Below are positions 27,560 through 36,340 of a stretch of 64,000 nucleotides of DNA, piece after piece (the first letter of the stretch is position 1; the number at the start of each line of letters is the position of its first letter). The stretch covers positions 1-64,000 of the forward strand of contig CAZMJP010000001.1 of the NCBI GenBank assembly GCA_964566895.1, written 5' to 3'. Origin of the DNA: CAZMJP01 sp964566895 (GTDB taxonomy: Bacteria; Patescibacteriota; Patescibacteriia; UBA2591; UBA6264). The position numbers were made by a program, and so were the translations under genes. The notes beneath the pieces were generated by a model that worked only from the letters and a program-made list of their open reading frames with translations, was not told the DNA's origin and did no database searches.

Positions 27560-29995
27560 TTAACCCTTAAAATCAACAAACCATTCGGCAATTTTGCCTG
27601 GGTCCCTTTGGAGGACGTTAAGCGCATTCTTCTTGCCTAGCATTCCGACAGCGTGTTTGAAAAATCCTTTAGCCGTACTTTTATCTAATCCCATATCTCG
27701 CCCCCAATCAAGAATAGCGTCTTTCACCGCCCCTCTCCCGCCAGCAGCCAAAACTTTGCCCACCTTATCTATGGATTGAGAAAAAGCGTCTCCAAAATCA
27801 TCCAATCTTGACATCATTTTAACAGGGTCAACCTCTCCGCCCTTACTAATCAATGCTTTTAAAACCTCTGGCGTCATATGATTCTTTAGATACTCGACAA
27901 ACAACTCCGCCTTTGTCCCGCTAAATCCATAATTTCTGGCAATACCTTTAAACGCCTCAGCCCCGAGGCCAGCCAAAACATCTTTCCCTTGACTTAAGAG
28001 TTCATTCAATCGCGTCACTGATTCGCCGGCTTTTTTAAGAACATTGCTAATCTCGGGCGTGGTTTTACCGGCTAAAAACTGATTAACGCCTCCCACTTCT
28101 TTAATCCGGGCCAATAATCCCGTGACGTTGTTTGTCTCAATCGGCAGCCTGGTCTTGGTCGCATATTCCAATAAAAGCCGATTATTTTCCAGGATATTTG
28201 TTTTATCCGCCAAGGTTAAATTGGCCATTTTATCAAAAACTCTAAGGTCGGCTTGGTTTTTTAGCCTAAACAACTCTCCCCATTTTATATTCTGGAGCTG
28301 TTCCGGAGTTATCTTATCCGCGTTAAAACTCTTAGGCAAGCCGTATTGCTCCGGGTTGTTAAAAATTTTATCTTTAAAATTGTCAATTAAATAAGTTTTT
28401 TGCGCCTGGTCCAGGTGACCATAAGCCGCTCCCATCCTGGCTTTTAACTGATTCTCCGCTTCGTGCCAGATATCTTTCCCCCCTTGATAACCAATGGGCG
28501 GAACTTCCGGAGCGGGCGGAGATTCCGGAACTGGCGCCTGTTCCGGTTTGGGCGAAACCGGTTCTTTTTTGCCAAATAATTTGTCTAAGACACCTGTGGC
28601 AATAGCTCCGACGCCAATGGCAACTACTTTTCTGACTGTATCTTTTCTTTTTTCTTTTTTTCTGATTCTATCCAAACCTTGGTCAGCCTGTTTGATAAAT
28701 TCATCCAATTTCCCCTCTAACTTCCCCGCTTTCTGTTCAGCATATCTGGCCGAAAGCTCTTTGCCTAATTTTTCATAAGCCGGTTTTTTCAAAAATTTAT
28801 TATCCCCAGAACTTTCCGCTCTTTGTTCAAAATAAGCCATTCGGTCAACCAATTCTTCGGTGGTTAATTCTTTAATATCTTTCTCTCCCAAATTCTTCCC
28901 CAGCCCCCAAACATCCTGCCTTATTTCCCCTCCTATTTTCAACAAATCATAAGTACCAAAAGCAGTGGTTGCACCCCTAAAAATCTTCCGACCGATTGTC
29001 GCCCCGACTAAACCAATGCCCCCGCCGCTAAGAACGCCTATCCCAAGCAAACTGGTGCTGATGAGTGTTCTTAGCGATAGCCCTCTTAAAAGGACTTTTG
29101 TTACTCCTTTAAGAGCTCCCTTAAATAGTCTGGTTAATTTACTACCTTCTGATTTAGCGTTTATCTTTTGGACGAATTTTTCTCCCCAACTGGTCTTTTT
29201 CAATAACCATTCCGCATTATAATTTCCCAATTTTTTATAACCGTCGTAAAACTTTTTGCCAAAACCCTTTTCTTTATTAAATTGCTCGGCTCTGAGGTCG
29301 GTAATGGCAATTTTTTCTTCGGCAATGTCTTCCATATATTCGGCTTTTGCTTCCTGATATTCTCTCAACATTTGCTCGTACTCTTCTTCAATTTTCCCTT
29401 TTTCTTCGCGAGATTTAAATAAACCCTTAAAGCCTTCGTATTTCTTTTTTAAAACTTCCACCTCAACCAATCTTTTTCTGGCTTCTTCCAAAATTTCTTT
29501 GGCTTTTGTTTTTTCCTCGGCAACCTCTTCAAGGATATTTTCGGGTTCTGCCTCAGGTTTTTCCGCCCCCTCTTCTCTCTCCGCTTCCTTTGTCTCTTTT
29601 TCTTTTTCCTCTTCTTCCCCAACGACTAAACCCTCTAATTGACTGTTTAACTCAACAATATCTTTATCAAGGTAGGCGTTCGCCGCTTTAAGATTAAATT
29701 GGTGCTTTTTCCTTAACTCTTTATTTTCTTCCTTGTCTTTTTTTTTCTTCTCAATTTGGCCGACCAACTCGCGGGCTGTCTGATACGGCTCCAACCCCTT
29801 TTCAAGGTCTTTAATTTGCGATTCAATCAACTGAGAGGCTTTTCCTTTTTTGTTGGCTTTAATCTCGTTCAATCCCTGAAGCTCGTCTTCTTTGTTAAAC
29901 AAAAATTTTTGGAACTCCTCCACTGAATTGAACTTTCTAATATTTTTTTCTCCCTCCCCTTCTTTAGGAGAAGAACCTAATTTTTCGATTTTCAT
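27560..29995 (-). CDS. Large coiled-coil membrane protein, unknown function
   Basis: The 811-residue product begins with about 270 residues of charged helix (Glu/Lys-rich, predicted coiled coil, with an acidic run near 135-160). A hydrophobic hairpin follows at about 300-340 with several Gly-rich turns, then another helical part. A second hydrophobic patch at about 455-475 precedes a Pro-rich linker (about 480-505) and a helical C-terminal domain (510-811) with no recognised motif. It follows a 109-residue acidic protein gene by 40 bases, so the two are probably one operon. The ATG lies 6 bases after a weak -10-like TAAATT. Confidence 0.55.
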   Translation of the reverse strand: MKIEKLGSSPKEGEGEKNIRKFNSVEEFQKFLFNKEDELQGLNEIKANKKGKASQLIESQIKDLEKGLEPYQTARELVGQIEKKKKDKEENKELRKKHQFNLKAANAYLDKDIVELNSQLEGLVVGEEEEKEKETKEAEREEGAEKPEAEPENILEEVAEEKTKAKEILEEARKRLVEVEVLKKKYEGFKGLFKSREEKGKIEEEYEQMLREYQEAKAEYMEDIAEEKIAITDLRAEQFNKEKGFGKKFYDGYKKLGNYNAEWLLKKTSWGEKFVQKINAKSEGSKLTRLFKGALKGVTKVLLRGLSLRTLISTSLLGIGVLSGGGIGLVGATIGRKIFRGATTAFGTYDLLKIGGEIRQDVWGLGKNLGEKDIKELTTEELVDRMAYFEQRAESSGDNKFLKKPAYEKLGKELSARYAEQKAGKLEGKLDEFIKQADQGLDRIRKKEKRKDTVRKVVAIGVGAIATGVLDKLFGKKEPVSPKPEQAPVPESPPAPEVPPIGYQGGKDIWHEAENQLKARMGAAYGHLDQAQKTYLIDNFKDKIFNNPEQYGLPKSFNADKITPEQLQNIKWGELFRLKNQADLRVFDKMANLTLADKTNILENNRLLLEYATKTRLPIETNNVTGLLARIKEVGGVNQFLAGKTTPEISNVLKKAGESVTRLNELLSQGKDVLAGLGAEAFKGIARNYGFSGTKAELFVEYLKNHMTPEVLKALISKGGEVDPVKMMSRLDDFGDAFSQSIDKVGKVLAAGGRGAVKDAILDWGRDMGLDKSTAKGFFKHAVGMLGKKNALNVLQRDPGKIAEWFVDFKG

Positions 29996-30035
29996 GGATT
30001 TAATTTAAAAAACTTTAAATATTTAAAATTTTTTC

Positions 30036-30365
30036 TTATGAAAAAATTTCTTCTTCTATTTTTTCCGACTCGTCAAAAAGCTCTTTTTTAACCTTTAAGG
30101 CTTCTTCCTCAATGATTTCATCCAAGTTGGCAAATTTTTTTTGCAAGAATTCGGCTTTTTCCTCGTCGCCCTTGTCAGCGATTTCTTCAAATTCCCGATG
30201 TCCCTCCTCAGGCAATTCCTCCATCAAACGTAAGACAATTCTTTTTTCGGCTAACTCAGAAAATTTTTCAATTAAAGAAGCTTTTCTTTCTTCGGGCAAA
30301 TCCTCCAAACCCAGAACTGAAATAATATTCTCATTAATTAAATTTTTTAAATTCTTTGTCTCCAT
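30036..30365 (-). CDS. Small acidic helical protein (DUF5663-like)
   Basis: The 109-residue product is strongly acidic and helical, with LGLEDLPEERKASLIEKF near the start and EEGHREFEEIADKGDEE later. This resembles small Patescibacteria proteins grouped as DUF5663, recalled from their LxxLPxE pattern and not verified. The start is the ATG at 30365; an in-frame TTG 18 bases upstream is less likely. It lies just upstream of the large coiled-coil gene and may bind that protein. Confidence 0.55.
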   Translation of the reverse strand: METKNLKNLINENIISVLGLEDLPEERKASLIEKFSELAEKRIVLRLMEELPEEGHREFEEIADKGDEEKAEFLQKKFANLDEIIEEEALKVKKELFDESEKIEEEIFS

Positions 30366-30436
30366 AGTTTTAGATTTAACCAATTAGATTGATGATTATC
30401 ATCTATCACAAAAATCACTTTTTGTCAAGGGTGGTT

Positions 30437-32953
30437 TTAGACAACCAAATTAATCAACTTTCCGGGAACGAAAATGACTTTTTTAATTTTTTGACCGACC
30501 AGATATTTTTGAATTTTTAAGCTATTTACCGCCGAATCTTTAGCTTCGGATTCAGAAATATCAACCTCAGCTAGGATTTTATCTCTGATTTTACCATTGA
30601 CTTGGACAATCAGTTCGATTTGTTTTTTCTGAACCATTTTCTCGTTAAATCTCGGCCATTTTTCCTGAAATATACTATCTTTTTCCGACAACTTCGGATT
30701 AATCTGATGCCACAACTCTTCAGTCAAGTGTGGCGCAAAGGGAGCTAAGAGCAAAATCAAAGTCTTAAGGTAATCAATTGATAATTGATAATTGATATTT
30801 GATAATTGATTAGTATATTCCATCAAAGCAGCCACGGCCGTATTAAATTTCATTTTGTCCAAATCTTGGCTGACTTTTTTAATGGTCTGATGCCTAATCT
30901 GTTCTAATCGGCTTTTCTCCGGATTATCCAACGCTTTCTGATTTTTGTTTTGTCTAGAAATTAGGAACTTAGAACTGACAACTGCCAGATTCCTAACCTT
31001 ATTCAAAAATCGGCTCACTCCTTGAATCGTCTTCGTGTCCCAAGCAATGGCTTGATCAAAAGGCCCCATAAACATTTCATAAACCCTTAAAACATCGGCT
31101 CCATACTCGGCAATAATCTTATCCGGATTAATGACATTGCCGAAACTTTTGCTCATTTTCCGGCCGTCTTCGGCTAAAACCATGCCGTGAGAACGACGTC
31201 GGGCATAGGGTTCCGGCGTCGGCACCGCGCCGATATCAAATAAAAATTTATACCAAAACCGGGAATATAAAAGATGAAGAGTGGTATGTTCCATCCCGCC
31301 GTTATAAATGTCAACTGGCAACCAGTAGTCCAATTTTTTAAAATCGGCGAAACCCCGCTTATTTTTAGGGTCAAGATAGCGTAAAAAATACCAATTTGAA
31401 CCAGCCCAGTTAGGCATTGTGTCTGTCTCTCTTCGCGCCGGTCCGCCGCATTTCGGACACCTGGTTTCGACCCACTCTTTAATGCCAGCCAAGGGCGATT
31501 CGCCGGTTGGCAACGGCTGGTACTTTTTAACATAAGGAAGTTTGACCGGCAAATCCTTTTCCGGCACCGGCACTAACCCGCATTTTTGACAATGAATAAT
31601 CGGAATCGGTTCACCCCAATAATGCTGACGGGAAAAAACCCAGTCCCTGAGCTTATAATGGATTGCCTGGCCGCCCAGTTTATTCTGTTCCAACCAGGCA
31701 GTTATTTTTTCAATCGCCTTTTCCGACGACAAACCGCTAAACTCTCCTGAATCCACCAAAACCCCATAATCCGTATACGCTTCTTCTGGTTTTTCTTCTC
31801 CCCTATTTTTATCTTCCCTCGGTTTAATCACTTGTCTGATTTCCAACCCATATCTTTTAGCCAGAGCGCAATCGCGCTTATCATGAGCCGGGACAACCAT
31901 GACCGCCCCGCCGCCGTAAGTGGCAATAACATAGTCGCCAACCCAAACCGGGACATTCTCATTATTGGCCGGATTAACCGCAAAGACGCCCGCCAAAGGC
32001 ACGCCGGTCTTTTCTTTTTCCAAATCAGTCCTTTCTAATTCGCTTTTTTTCTTTGACGCCTTAATATATCCCTCCACTGCCCCTTGATTGTCAATTAACG
32101 ATAGATTATCAATAATAAATTTATGCTCCGGCGCCAGCACTAACGCTGTCACTCCGAATAACGTGTCTACCCGAGTGGTAAAAACCTCAATCAACTGGTC
32201 GTTAACGGCCAGGGGCTGATTTTTGATTACTGTTTTAAATTTAACCACGGTCCCGACCGACCGCCCAATCCAATTGATTTGTTGGGTTTTGATTTTTTCC
32301 AAATAATCGACCTTTCCCAAATCTTGAATCAGCCGGTCGGCATAAGCGGTGATTTTGAGCATCCACTGCCTTTTTTCGCGCCTTTCCACCTCAGCGCCGC
32401 AACGCTCGCACTTACTATTAATCACCTCCTCGTTAGCCAACCCAATCTTACATCTCGGGCACCAGTTTATCGGAATCTCGGCCAGATAAGCCAAATTTTT
32501 TTCATAAAGTTTTAGGAAAATCCACTGCGTCCATCTATAATACTCGGGGTCAGAGGTGTTAATTTCCCTTGACCAATCAAAAGAGAGCCCTAAACTCTTT
32601 AATTGACGTTTGAAAAGCTTAATGTTCCTTTTGGTGATTTCTGCCGGGTGAATCCCGGTTTTAATGGCGTAATTTTCCGTGGGCAGACCAAAAGCGTCCC
32701 AACCAATTGGATACAACACATTATAACCCTCCATCCTCTTTTTCCGGCTTAAAGCGTCCAAAGCGCTATAACTTCTGACATGACCGACATGAAGCCCGTC
32801 TCCAGAAAGATAAGGAAATTCAATCAAAATATACTGTTTTGGACTTTTCACCGACTCCTTAGCTTGATAAAGCTTCAATCTTTCCCAAATCCGCTGCCAT
32901 TTTTTCTCTATTTTGCCGTAGTTGAACTCATTTTTAGGGTGTTGATAACTCAT
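30437..32953 (-). CDS. leuS: Leucyl-tRNA synthetase
   Basis: LeuS charges tRNA-Leu with leucine. The 838-residue class I enzyme has the HIGH-type motif HVGH (55-58), a zinc-binding insert (CPRC ... CERC), the editing domain, the family word HYWGEPIPI, KMSKS (599-603), and the anticodon-binding domain with LAPFAPHLTEELW. Two stretches in the last quarter look inserted: about residues 668-690, encoded by words like CTTAGAACTGACAACT, and about 715-728, encoded by an ATCAATT-type repeat. Both stay in frame between helices. It is divergent from the LysM-CHAP gene. Confidence 0.97.
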   Translation of the reverse strand: MSYQHPKNEFNYGKIEKKWQRIWERLKLYQAKESVKSPKQYILIEFPYLSGDGLHVGHVRSYSALDALSRKKRMEGYNVLYPIGWDAFGLPTENYAIKTGIHPAEITKRNIKLFKRQLKSLGLSFDWSREINTSDPEYYRWTQWIFLKLYEKNLAYLAEIPINWCPRCKIGLANEEVINSKCERCGAEVERREKRQWMLKITAYADRLIQDLGKVDYLEKIKTQQINWIGRSVGTVVKFKTVIKNQPLAVNDQLIEVFTTRVDTLFGVTALVLAPEHKFIIDNLSLIDNQGAVEGYIKASKKKSELERTDLEKEKTGVPLAGVFAVNPANNENVPVWVGDYVIATYGGGAVMVVPAHDKRDCALAKRYGLEIRQVIKPREDKNRGEEKPEEAYTDYGVLVDSGEFSGLSSEKAIEKITAWLEQNKLGGQAIHYKLRDWVFSRQHYWGEPIPIIHCQKCGLVPVPEKDLPVKLPYVKKYQPLPTGESPLAGIKEWVETRCPKCGGPARRETDTMPNWAGSNWYFLRYLDPKNKRGFADFKKLDYWLPVDIYNGGMEHTTLHLLYSRFWYKFLFDIGAVPTPEPYARRRSHGMVLAEDGRKMSKSFGNVINPDKIIAEYGADVLRVYEMFMGPFDQAIAWDTKTIQGVSRFLNKVRNLAVVSSKFLISRQNKNQKALDNPEKSRLEQIRHQTIKKVSQDLDKMKFNTAVAALMEYTNQLSNINYQLSIDYLKTLILLLAPFAPHLTEELWHQINPKLSEKDSIFQEKWPRFNEKMVQKKQIELIVQVNGKIRDKILAEVDISESEAKDSAVNSLKIQKYLVGQKIKKVIFVPGKLINLVV
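30771..30812 (-). repeat. ATCAATT-type near-palindromic repeat within leuS
   Basis: The 42 bases are built from iterated ATCAATT/AATTGAT heptamers, with TAATCAATT at one end and its complement AATTGATTA at the other. The word is translated within LeuS. Such AT words are typical of intergenic DNA, so its presence in an essential gene is unusual. Confidence 0.6.
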
Positions 32954-32954
32954 C

Positions 32955-32983
32955 TTGATTATTTGAAATAATAATGCTAATAT
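32955..32983 (+). promoter_or_regulatory. Extended -10 promoter of the LysM-CHAP gene
   Basis: TTGATT (32955-32960), a 17-base spacer and TAATAT (32978-32983) preceded by TGC. The ATG at 32992 lies 8 bases downstream; the in-frame ATG at 32974 lies inside the promoter and cannot be in the transcript. Confidence 0.7.
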
Positions 32984-32991
32984 ACAACAAT

Positions 32992-34323
32992 ATGCGAATG
33001 AGACGGATAAACCATAGCATCAAATCTTTAATCAGACAAGCCCGCTTAAGTCCTCTCCTTAAAGATTTAGGCAGGCAAATTAATAAACTGGGCCGGCGAC
33101 TAATCCTGGCTCTAATTTATGTCGTCCGAACATCTTATCAACAAACAAAGAAGCTACTTCTGTCCCATCTGACCAGAAGTCTCATTTTTATAATATTTAT
33201 TATAATAAAAGCGGCCAAAATAACATTCAGAAAAATCTCTAACGGAATCAGACAATCTCCAACAATCGCCCTTGTCCTCGTTTTCTCGCTTTTCTCCTAT
33301 TTTGAAATCCAGACAATCTATAAAAATTCTCAAAATAACGGTTTATTAACCAGAATAACCTCCGAAGAAGAATTTTTTATTGAAACGGGCCTACCAAAAA
33401 CGATTGAACAAGAACCTGAGGATGCCCGAAGGGACGACTTTCGGATTGCCGCTTTTCGGGAAGAAGATGACCTGGATGACCTTGAAGAAATTATCCTGAC
33501 TTTGGGCGGAAGCACCCTCATCATCCCAGAAACAGAGTTTGACAAATCAATACCGTTAACTCGGACTGAGGTAGAAAAATATATTGTCCAGCCGGGCGAT
33601 ACAATCTCAACCATTGCCCAAAAATTCGGCCTTAAATGGAATACTATTCTTTGGGAAAACAATCTCAATTACTGGTCAATTATTCAGCCGGGGAACGAAC
33701 TTAAAATTTTGCCTTTAGATGGCGTAACTCACAAAACAAAAAAGGGAGAAAATCTTTCCTATATTGCTCAAAAATATAAAGCCAATTTGGGAGATATTTT
33801 AAAGTTTAATGATTTAAACGAAAATTCATCTCTTGAACCGGGAGATATTCTAATCATTCCTGACGGAACGCCGCCGCCGCCACCGCAACCTGTTTACCAG
33901 ACAAAACCTATCTTTGTCCAAGAAGACTATTCCAGCTACTTAGATTGGCGGCAAAATACTCAATGCCATAAATTTGTCTATAAACAGTGCACTGATTGGG
34001 TGGCTTTTAAATGGGCGACCGAACAGGGCCAATGTGTTCCTCCTGACTGGAGCCATGCTAAATATTGGTTTAATAAGGCAAAAAACGCGGGATACGCTAC
34101 CGGGGACAAACCCCGTCAAGGAGCTATTCTGGCTTTAACCTGCACCAGTTGGATTTGTGGAGTTTGGGGACATGTAGCTTATGTGGAAAGCTTTGACGCC
34201 AGTACGGTCACTTTTTCTGAAATGAATGGATTGAAACAACAGGCCTATTCAAAACGTTCCCTTAAAAATGTTACTAACCAATGGCAAAACGGCTGGAAAA
34301 TCCTCGGCTATATTTATCCGTAA
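32992..34323 (+). CDS. Membrane-anchored peptidoglycan hydrolase, two LysM domains and CHAP domain
   Basis: The 443-residue product starts with a basic region, a hydrophobic helix (about 55-75) and a second hydrophobic stretch (about 88-105). An acidic linker leads to two LysM peptidoglycan-binding domains (QPGDTISTIAQKFG ... and KKGENLSYIAQKYK ...). After a Pro run comes a CHAP amidase/endopeptidase domain with the catalytic Cys in QCTDWVAFKWA and His in WGHVAYVE. It probably trims the cell's own wall for growth or division. The start at 32992 is preferred because the promoter covers the upstream ATG (32974). A clear terminator follows. Confidence 0.9.
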   Translation: MRMRRINHSIKSLIRQARLSPLLKDLGRQINKLGRRLILALIYVVRTSYQQTKKLLLSHLTRSLIFIIFIIIKAAKITFRKISNGIRQSPTIALVLVFSLFSYFEIQTIYKNSQNNGLLTRITSEEEFFIETGLPKTIEQEPEDARRDDFRIAAFREEDDLDDLEEIILTLGGSTLIIPETEFDKSIPLTRTEVEKYIVQPGDTISTIAQKFGLKWNTILWENNLNYWSIIQPGNELKILPLDGVTHKTKKGENLSYIAQKYKANLGDILKFNDLNENSSLEPGDILIIPDGTPPPPPQPVYQTKPIFVQEDYSSYLDWRQNTQCHKFVYKQCTDWVAFKWATEQGQCVPPDWSHAKYWFNKAKNAGYATGDKPRQGAILALTCTSWICGVWGHVAYVESFDASTVTFSEMNGLKQQAYSKRSLKNVTNQWQNGWKILGYIYP

Positions 34324-34353
34324 AAATAACCTAAAGACAATTAAAGCTAAAGG

Positions 34354-35238
34354 TTACAGAGGTTCAACCTCTGTATTTTTTAATACTTTAAAATAATCCC
34401 ACTGGGAATTAATCGACAACCCCCATTCCTGAGGTAAAATTCCATGAAAATCAGAACCGGCGGTAATTATTAAGCCTGATTCTTTGGCAATTATTTGCCA
34501 ATGTTCTATTTGTTGCCAAGAATGATGAGAAGAAATCGCCTCTATCCCGTCCAAGCCCATATTCTTCAAATCAACAATTAAAGCATTGTCTTTCCAGGAA
34601 AGACTTACTCCGGGATGGGCCAGAATTGTTTTTCCTCCCGCTTGTTTAAGCAAGGCGATAGCTTGGTCGACGGGAATCGTTGTCTCTGGACAAATTGAAT
34701 GTCCTCCGTAGATTGAATGGCTGTTTTTAATAAAATACTTAGCTATAATTTCGGTAATCGGAATGATTTTACCGGGAAACCAATCAAAATCTTTTTTAAT
34801 TCGTGCCCAATTCCTAGGGCTCTTTTTTAAAAAATTCGCCAAATGAACCAACCCTAAATAAGAAGCATTTGTCTCAAAAATCTCTTTTTCTCGCATTTCC
34901 CAGCCCTCGTTTTGTAAAATTTCAATCGCTTTTTTTATCCGAGGGATACGCTGTTTTTGAAGACCTTTCAAAACTGAATTTAATTTTTTGTCTTCTAAAT
35001 CAAATCCATAGCCCAAGAGATGAAGATGTTTATCCCTAAAACGAGTGTAAATTTCCACCCCGGGAATAACTTTCAGCCCGATTTTTCCCCCTTGCTTTAA
35101 AAACTCCTTAACTCCATCAAGACCGTTGTGGTCTGTTAAGGAGACAACTGAAAAACCGGCCAATTTCATTTTCTTAGCCAACTCTGACGGAGAATAAACC
35201 CCGTCAGAATAATAAGAGTGAAGATGTAAATCAATCAT
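34354..35238 (-). CDS. PHP-domain phosphoesterase
   Basis: PHP enzymes are metal-dependent phosphoesterases acting on small phosphates or nucleic-acid ends. The 294-residue protein shows the full set of metal ligands: HLHSYYSDG at the N terminus, TDHNG (36-40), PGVEIY, a central insertion, AHPGVS, and GSDFHG near the C terminus. The layout matches the YciV/RNase-AM-like class (nucleoside 3',5'-bisphosphate or 5'-end processing), but substrate cannot be told from sequence. It lies 70 bases after the phosphotransferase gene on the same strand and may be the end of that operon. Confidence 0.88.
   Translation of the reverse strand: MIDLHLHSYYSDGVYSPSELAKKMKLAGFSVVSLTDHNGLDGVKEFLKQGGKIGLKVIPGVEIYTRFRDKHLHLLGYGFDLEDKKLNSVLKGLQKQRIPRIKKAIEILQNEGWEMREKEIFETNASYLGLVHLANFLKKSPRNWARIKKDFDWFPGKIIPITEIIAKYFIKNSHSIYGGHSICPETTIPVDQAIALLKQAGGKTILAHPGVSLSWKDNALIVDLKNMGLDGIEAISSHHSWQQIEHWQIIAKESGLIITAGSDFHGILPQEWGLSINSQWDYFKVLKNTEVEPL
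34355..34381 (+). terminator. Terminator embedded in the 3' end of the convergent PHP gene
   Basis: TACAGAGG (34355-34362), loop TTCAA, CCTCTGTA (34368-34375), then TTTTTT (34376-34381). The hairpin is also the last codons and stop of the convergent PHP gene, so one sequence serves both as coding DNA and as terminator for the LysM-CHAP gene. Confidence 0.85.
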
Positions 35239-35308
35239 AAATAGTAATTAAAGGTAACTATATATATTGCCCCGCCCTTTCAAAGATCCGCCTAACCGGA
35301 TAATTAAT

Positions 35309-36340
35309 TTATAACGACATTAATTCTCTCAATTTTTGTTCTGCTTCGATTAGTAATCTCTTTATCCCCATTGCCTTATTCTTCTCATTTGGTTCAATAA
35401 ACCCCAAAATAGCCGCCATTTCCAACATCTTTTGAATTTCAAAATAAAGCAAGCGGCTTTTCAACAAAGGAGATAAAGGGGAAACAAAATAACTTTTTAA
35501 AAAAACTTCTCTAATCCGCCGACCTTCTCTTATAAAACTCGGCGCATAATAACGAAACATAGAATCGTTCTGGGCTAAAAATCCTCCCACGTCTTCCAAT
35601 GGGTCGCCCAAAAAAGCTGCGCCGAAATCCATAATCTTAAAATCATTTTCCCCGACTTTTACCACGTTTCCCCAATGAAAATCTCCATGAACTATACTCG
35701 TTTTCCCCTTGCTTCTTCCTAAAAAGCGGCGGGGAGAAAACCGCCAAAGTTCTTTTAAAAGCCGACTGAACGCGGGATAGAAATCCGGAGCACACTTCCT
35801 GATTAAAAAAAACCAATGTCGGCGCTCTTCTTTTTCCTCCCGGATGGTTTTAAGCGGCAAAAAATGAGGTTTTTTAGAAATTCGATGGATTCGATTTAGA
35901 CATCCGGCTATTAAACCAACAAATTTTAAATGCTCGTTTATCCGCTTTTGAGAAAGTAATTCTTCAAAAGAAACGCCCGGCGCTTCCGAATAAAAAAATA
36001 TATTTAAAGGTTTAAAATAATCCAAAGGCAAGAGGACTCTTTTCCCTAGCCCAGACTTTCTTAAATAATTAAGAATCTGCCACTCCCTTTGGGGAGCGTC
36101 TTTGCATCCATTTATCTTAGCCCGAATAGTCTTTTTCTCTTGATCAGTAATCACCTCATACTTTAAGCTCATATTTCTGAATTTATTTCGGAAATTTCTG
36201 ACTAAATGAATCTTCAAATCAACCAACTTTTCTCCGTCTCCTAAAAATCTATGTCTTCTTTTTTGAAAAACCGAAAACATCTGGTTCCTGTCTAAAGACT
36301 TCATTGTGTCTACTTTGTGACGGATTTTAATAAATATCAT
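35309..36340 (-). CDS. APH/choline-kinase-fold phosphotransferase
   Basis: The 343-residue product has the kinase-like catalytic loop IVHGDFHWGN (about 213-222) and metal-binding DFG-type motif MDFGAA (about 237), with PLEDVGGFLAQND downstream. These place it in the aminoglycoside-phosphotransferase/choline-kinase superfamily. The start overlaps the stop of the GH57 gene upstream as ATGA, so the two are translationally coupled. That context favours a sugar or glucan-derived substrate (maltokinase-like role) over antibiotic resistance, but this is an inference. A later Met (MKSLDRN) is an alternative start. Confidence 0.75.
   Translation of the reverse strand: MIFIKIRHKVDTMKSLDRNQMFSVFQKRRHRFLGDGEKLVDLKIHLVRNFRNKFRNMSLKYEVITDQEKKTIRAKINGCKDAPQREWQILNYLRKSGLGKRVLLPLDYFKPLNIFFYSEAPGVSFEELLSQKRINEHLKFVGLIAGCLNRIHRISKKPHFLPLKTIREEKEERRHWFFLIRKCAPDFYPAFSRLLKELWRFSPRRFLGRSKGKTSIVHGDFHWGNVVKVGENDFKIMDFGAAFLGDPLEDVGGFLAQNDSMFRYYAPSFIREGRRIREVFLKSYFVSPLSPLLKSRLLYFEIQKMLEMAAILGFIEPNEKNKAMGIKRLLIEAEQKLRELMSL

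Noticed and set aside
35309..36340. Aminoglycoside resistance gene
   Set aside because: Only the superfamily motifs are present; coupling to a GH57 gene argues for a metabolic kinase.
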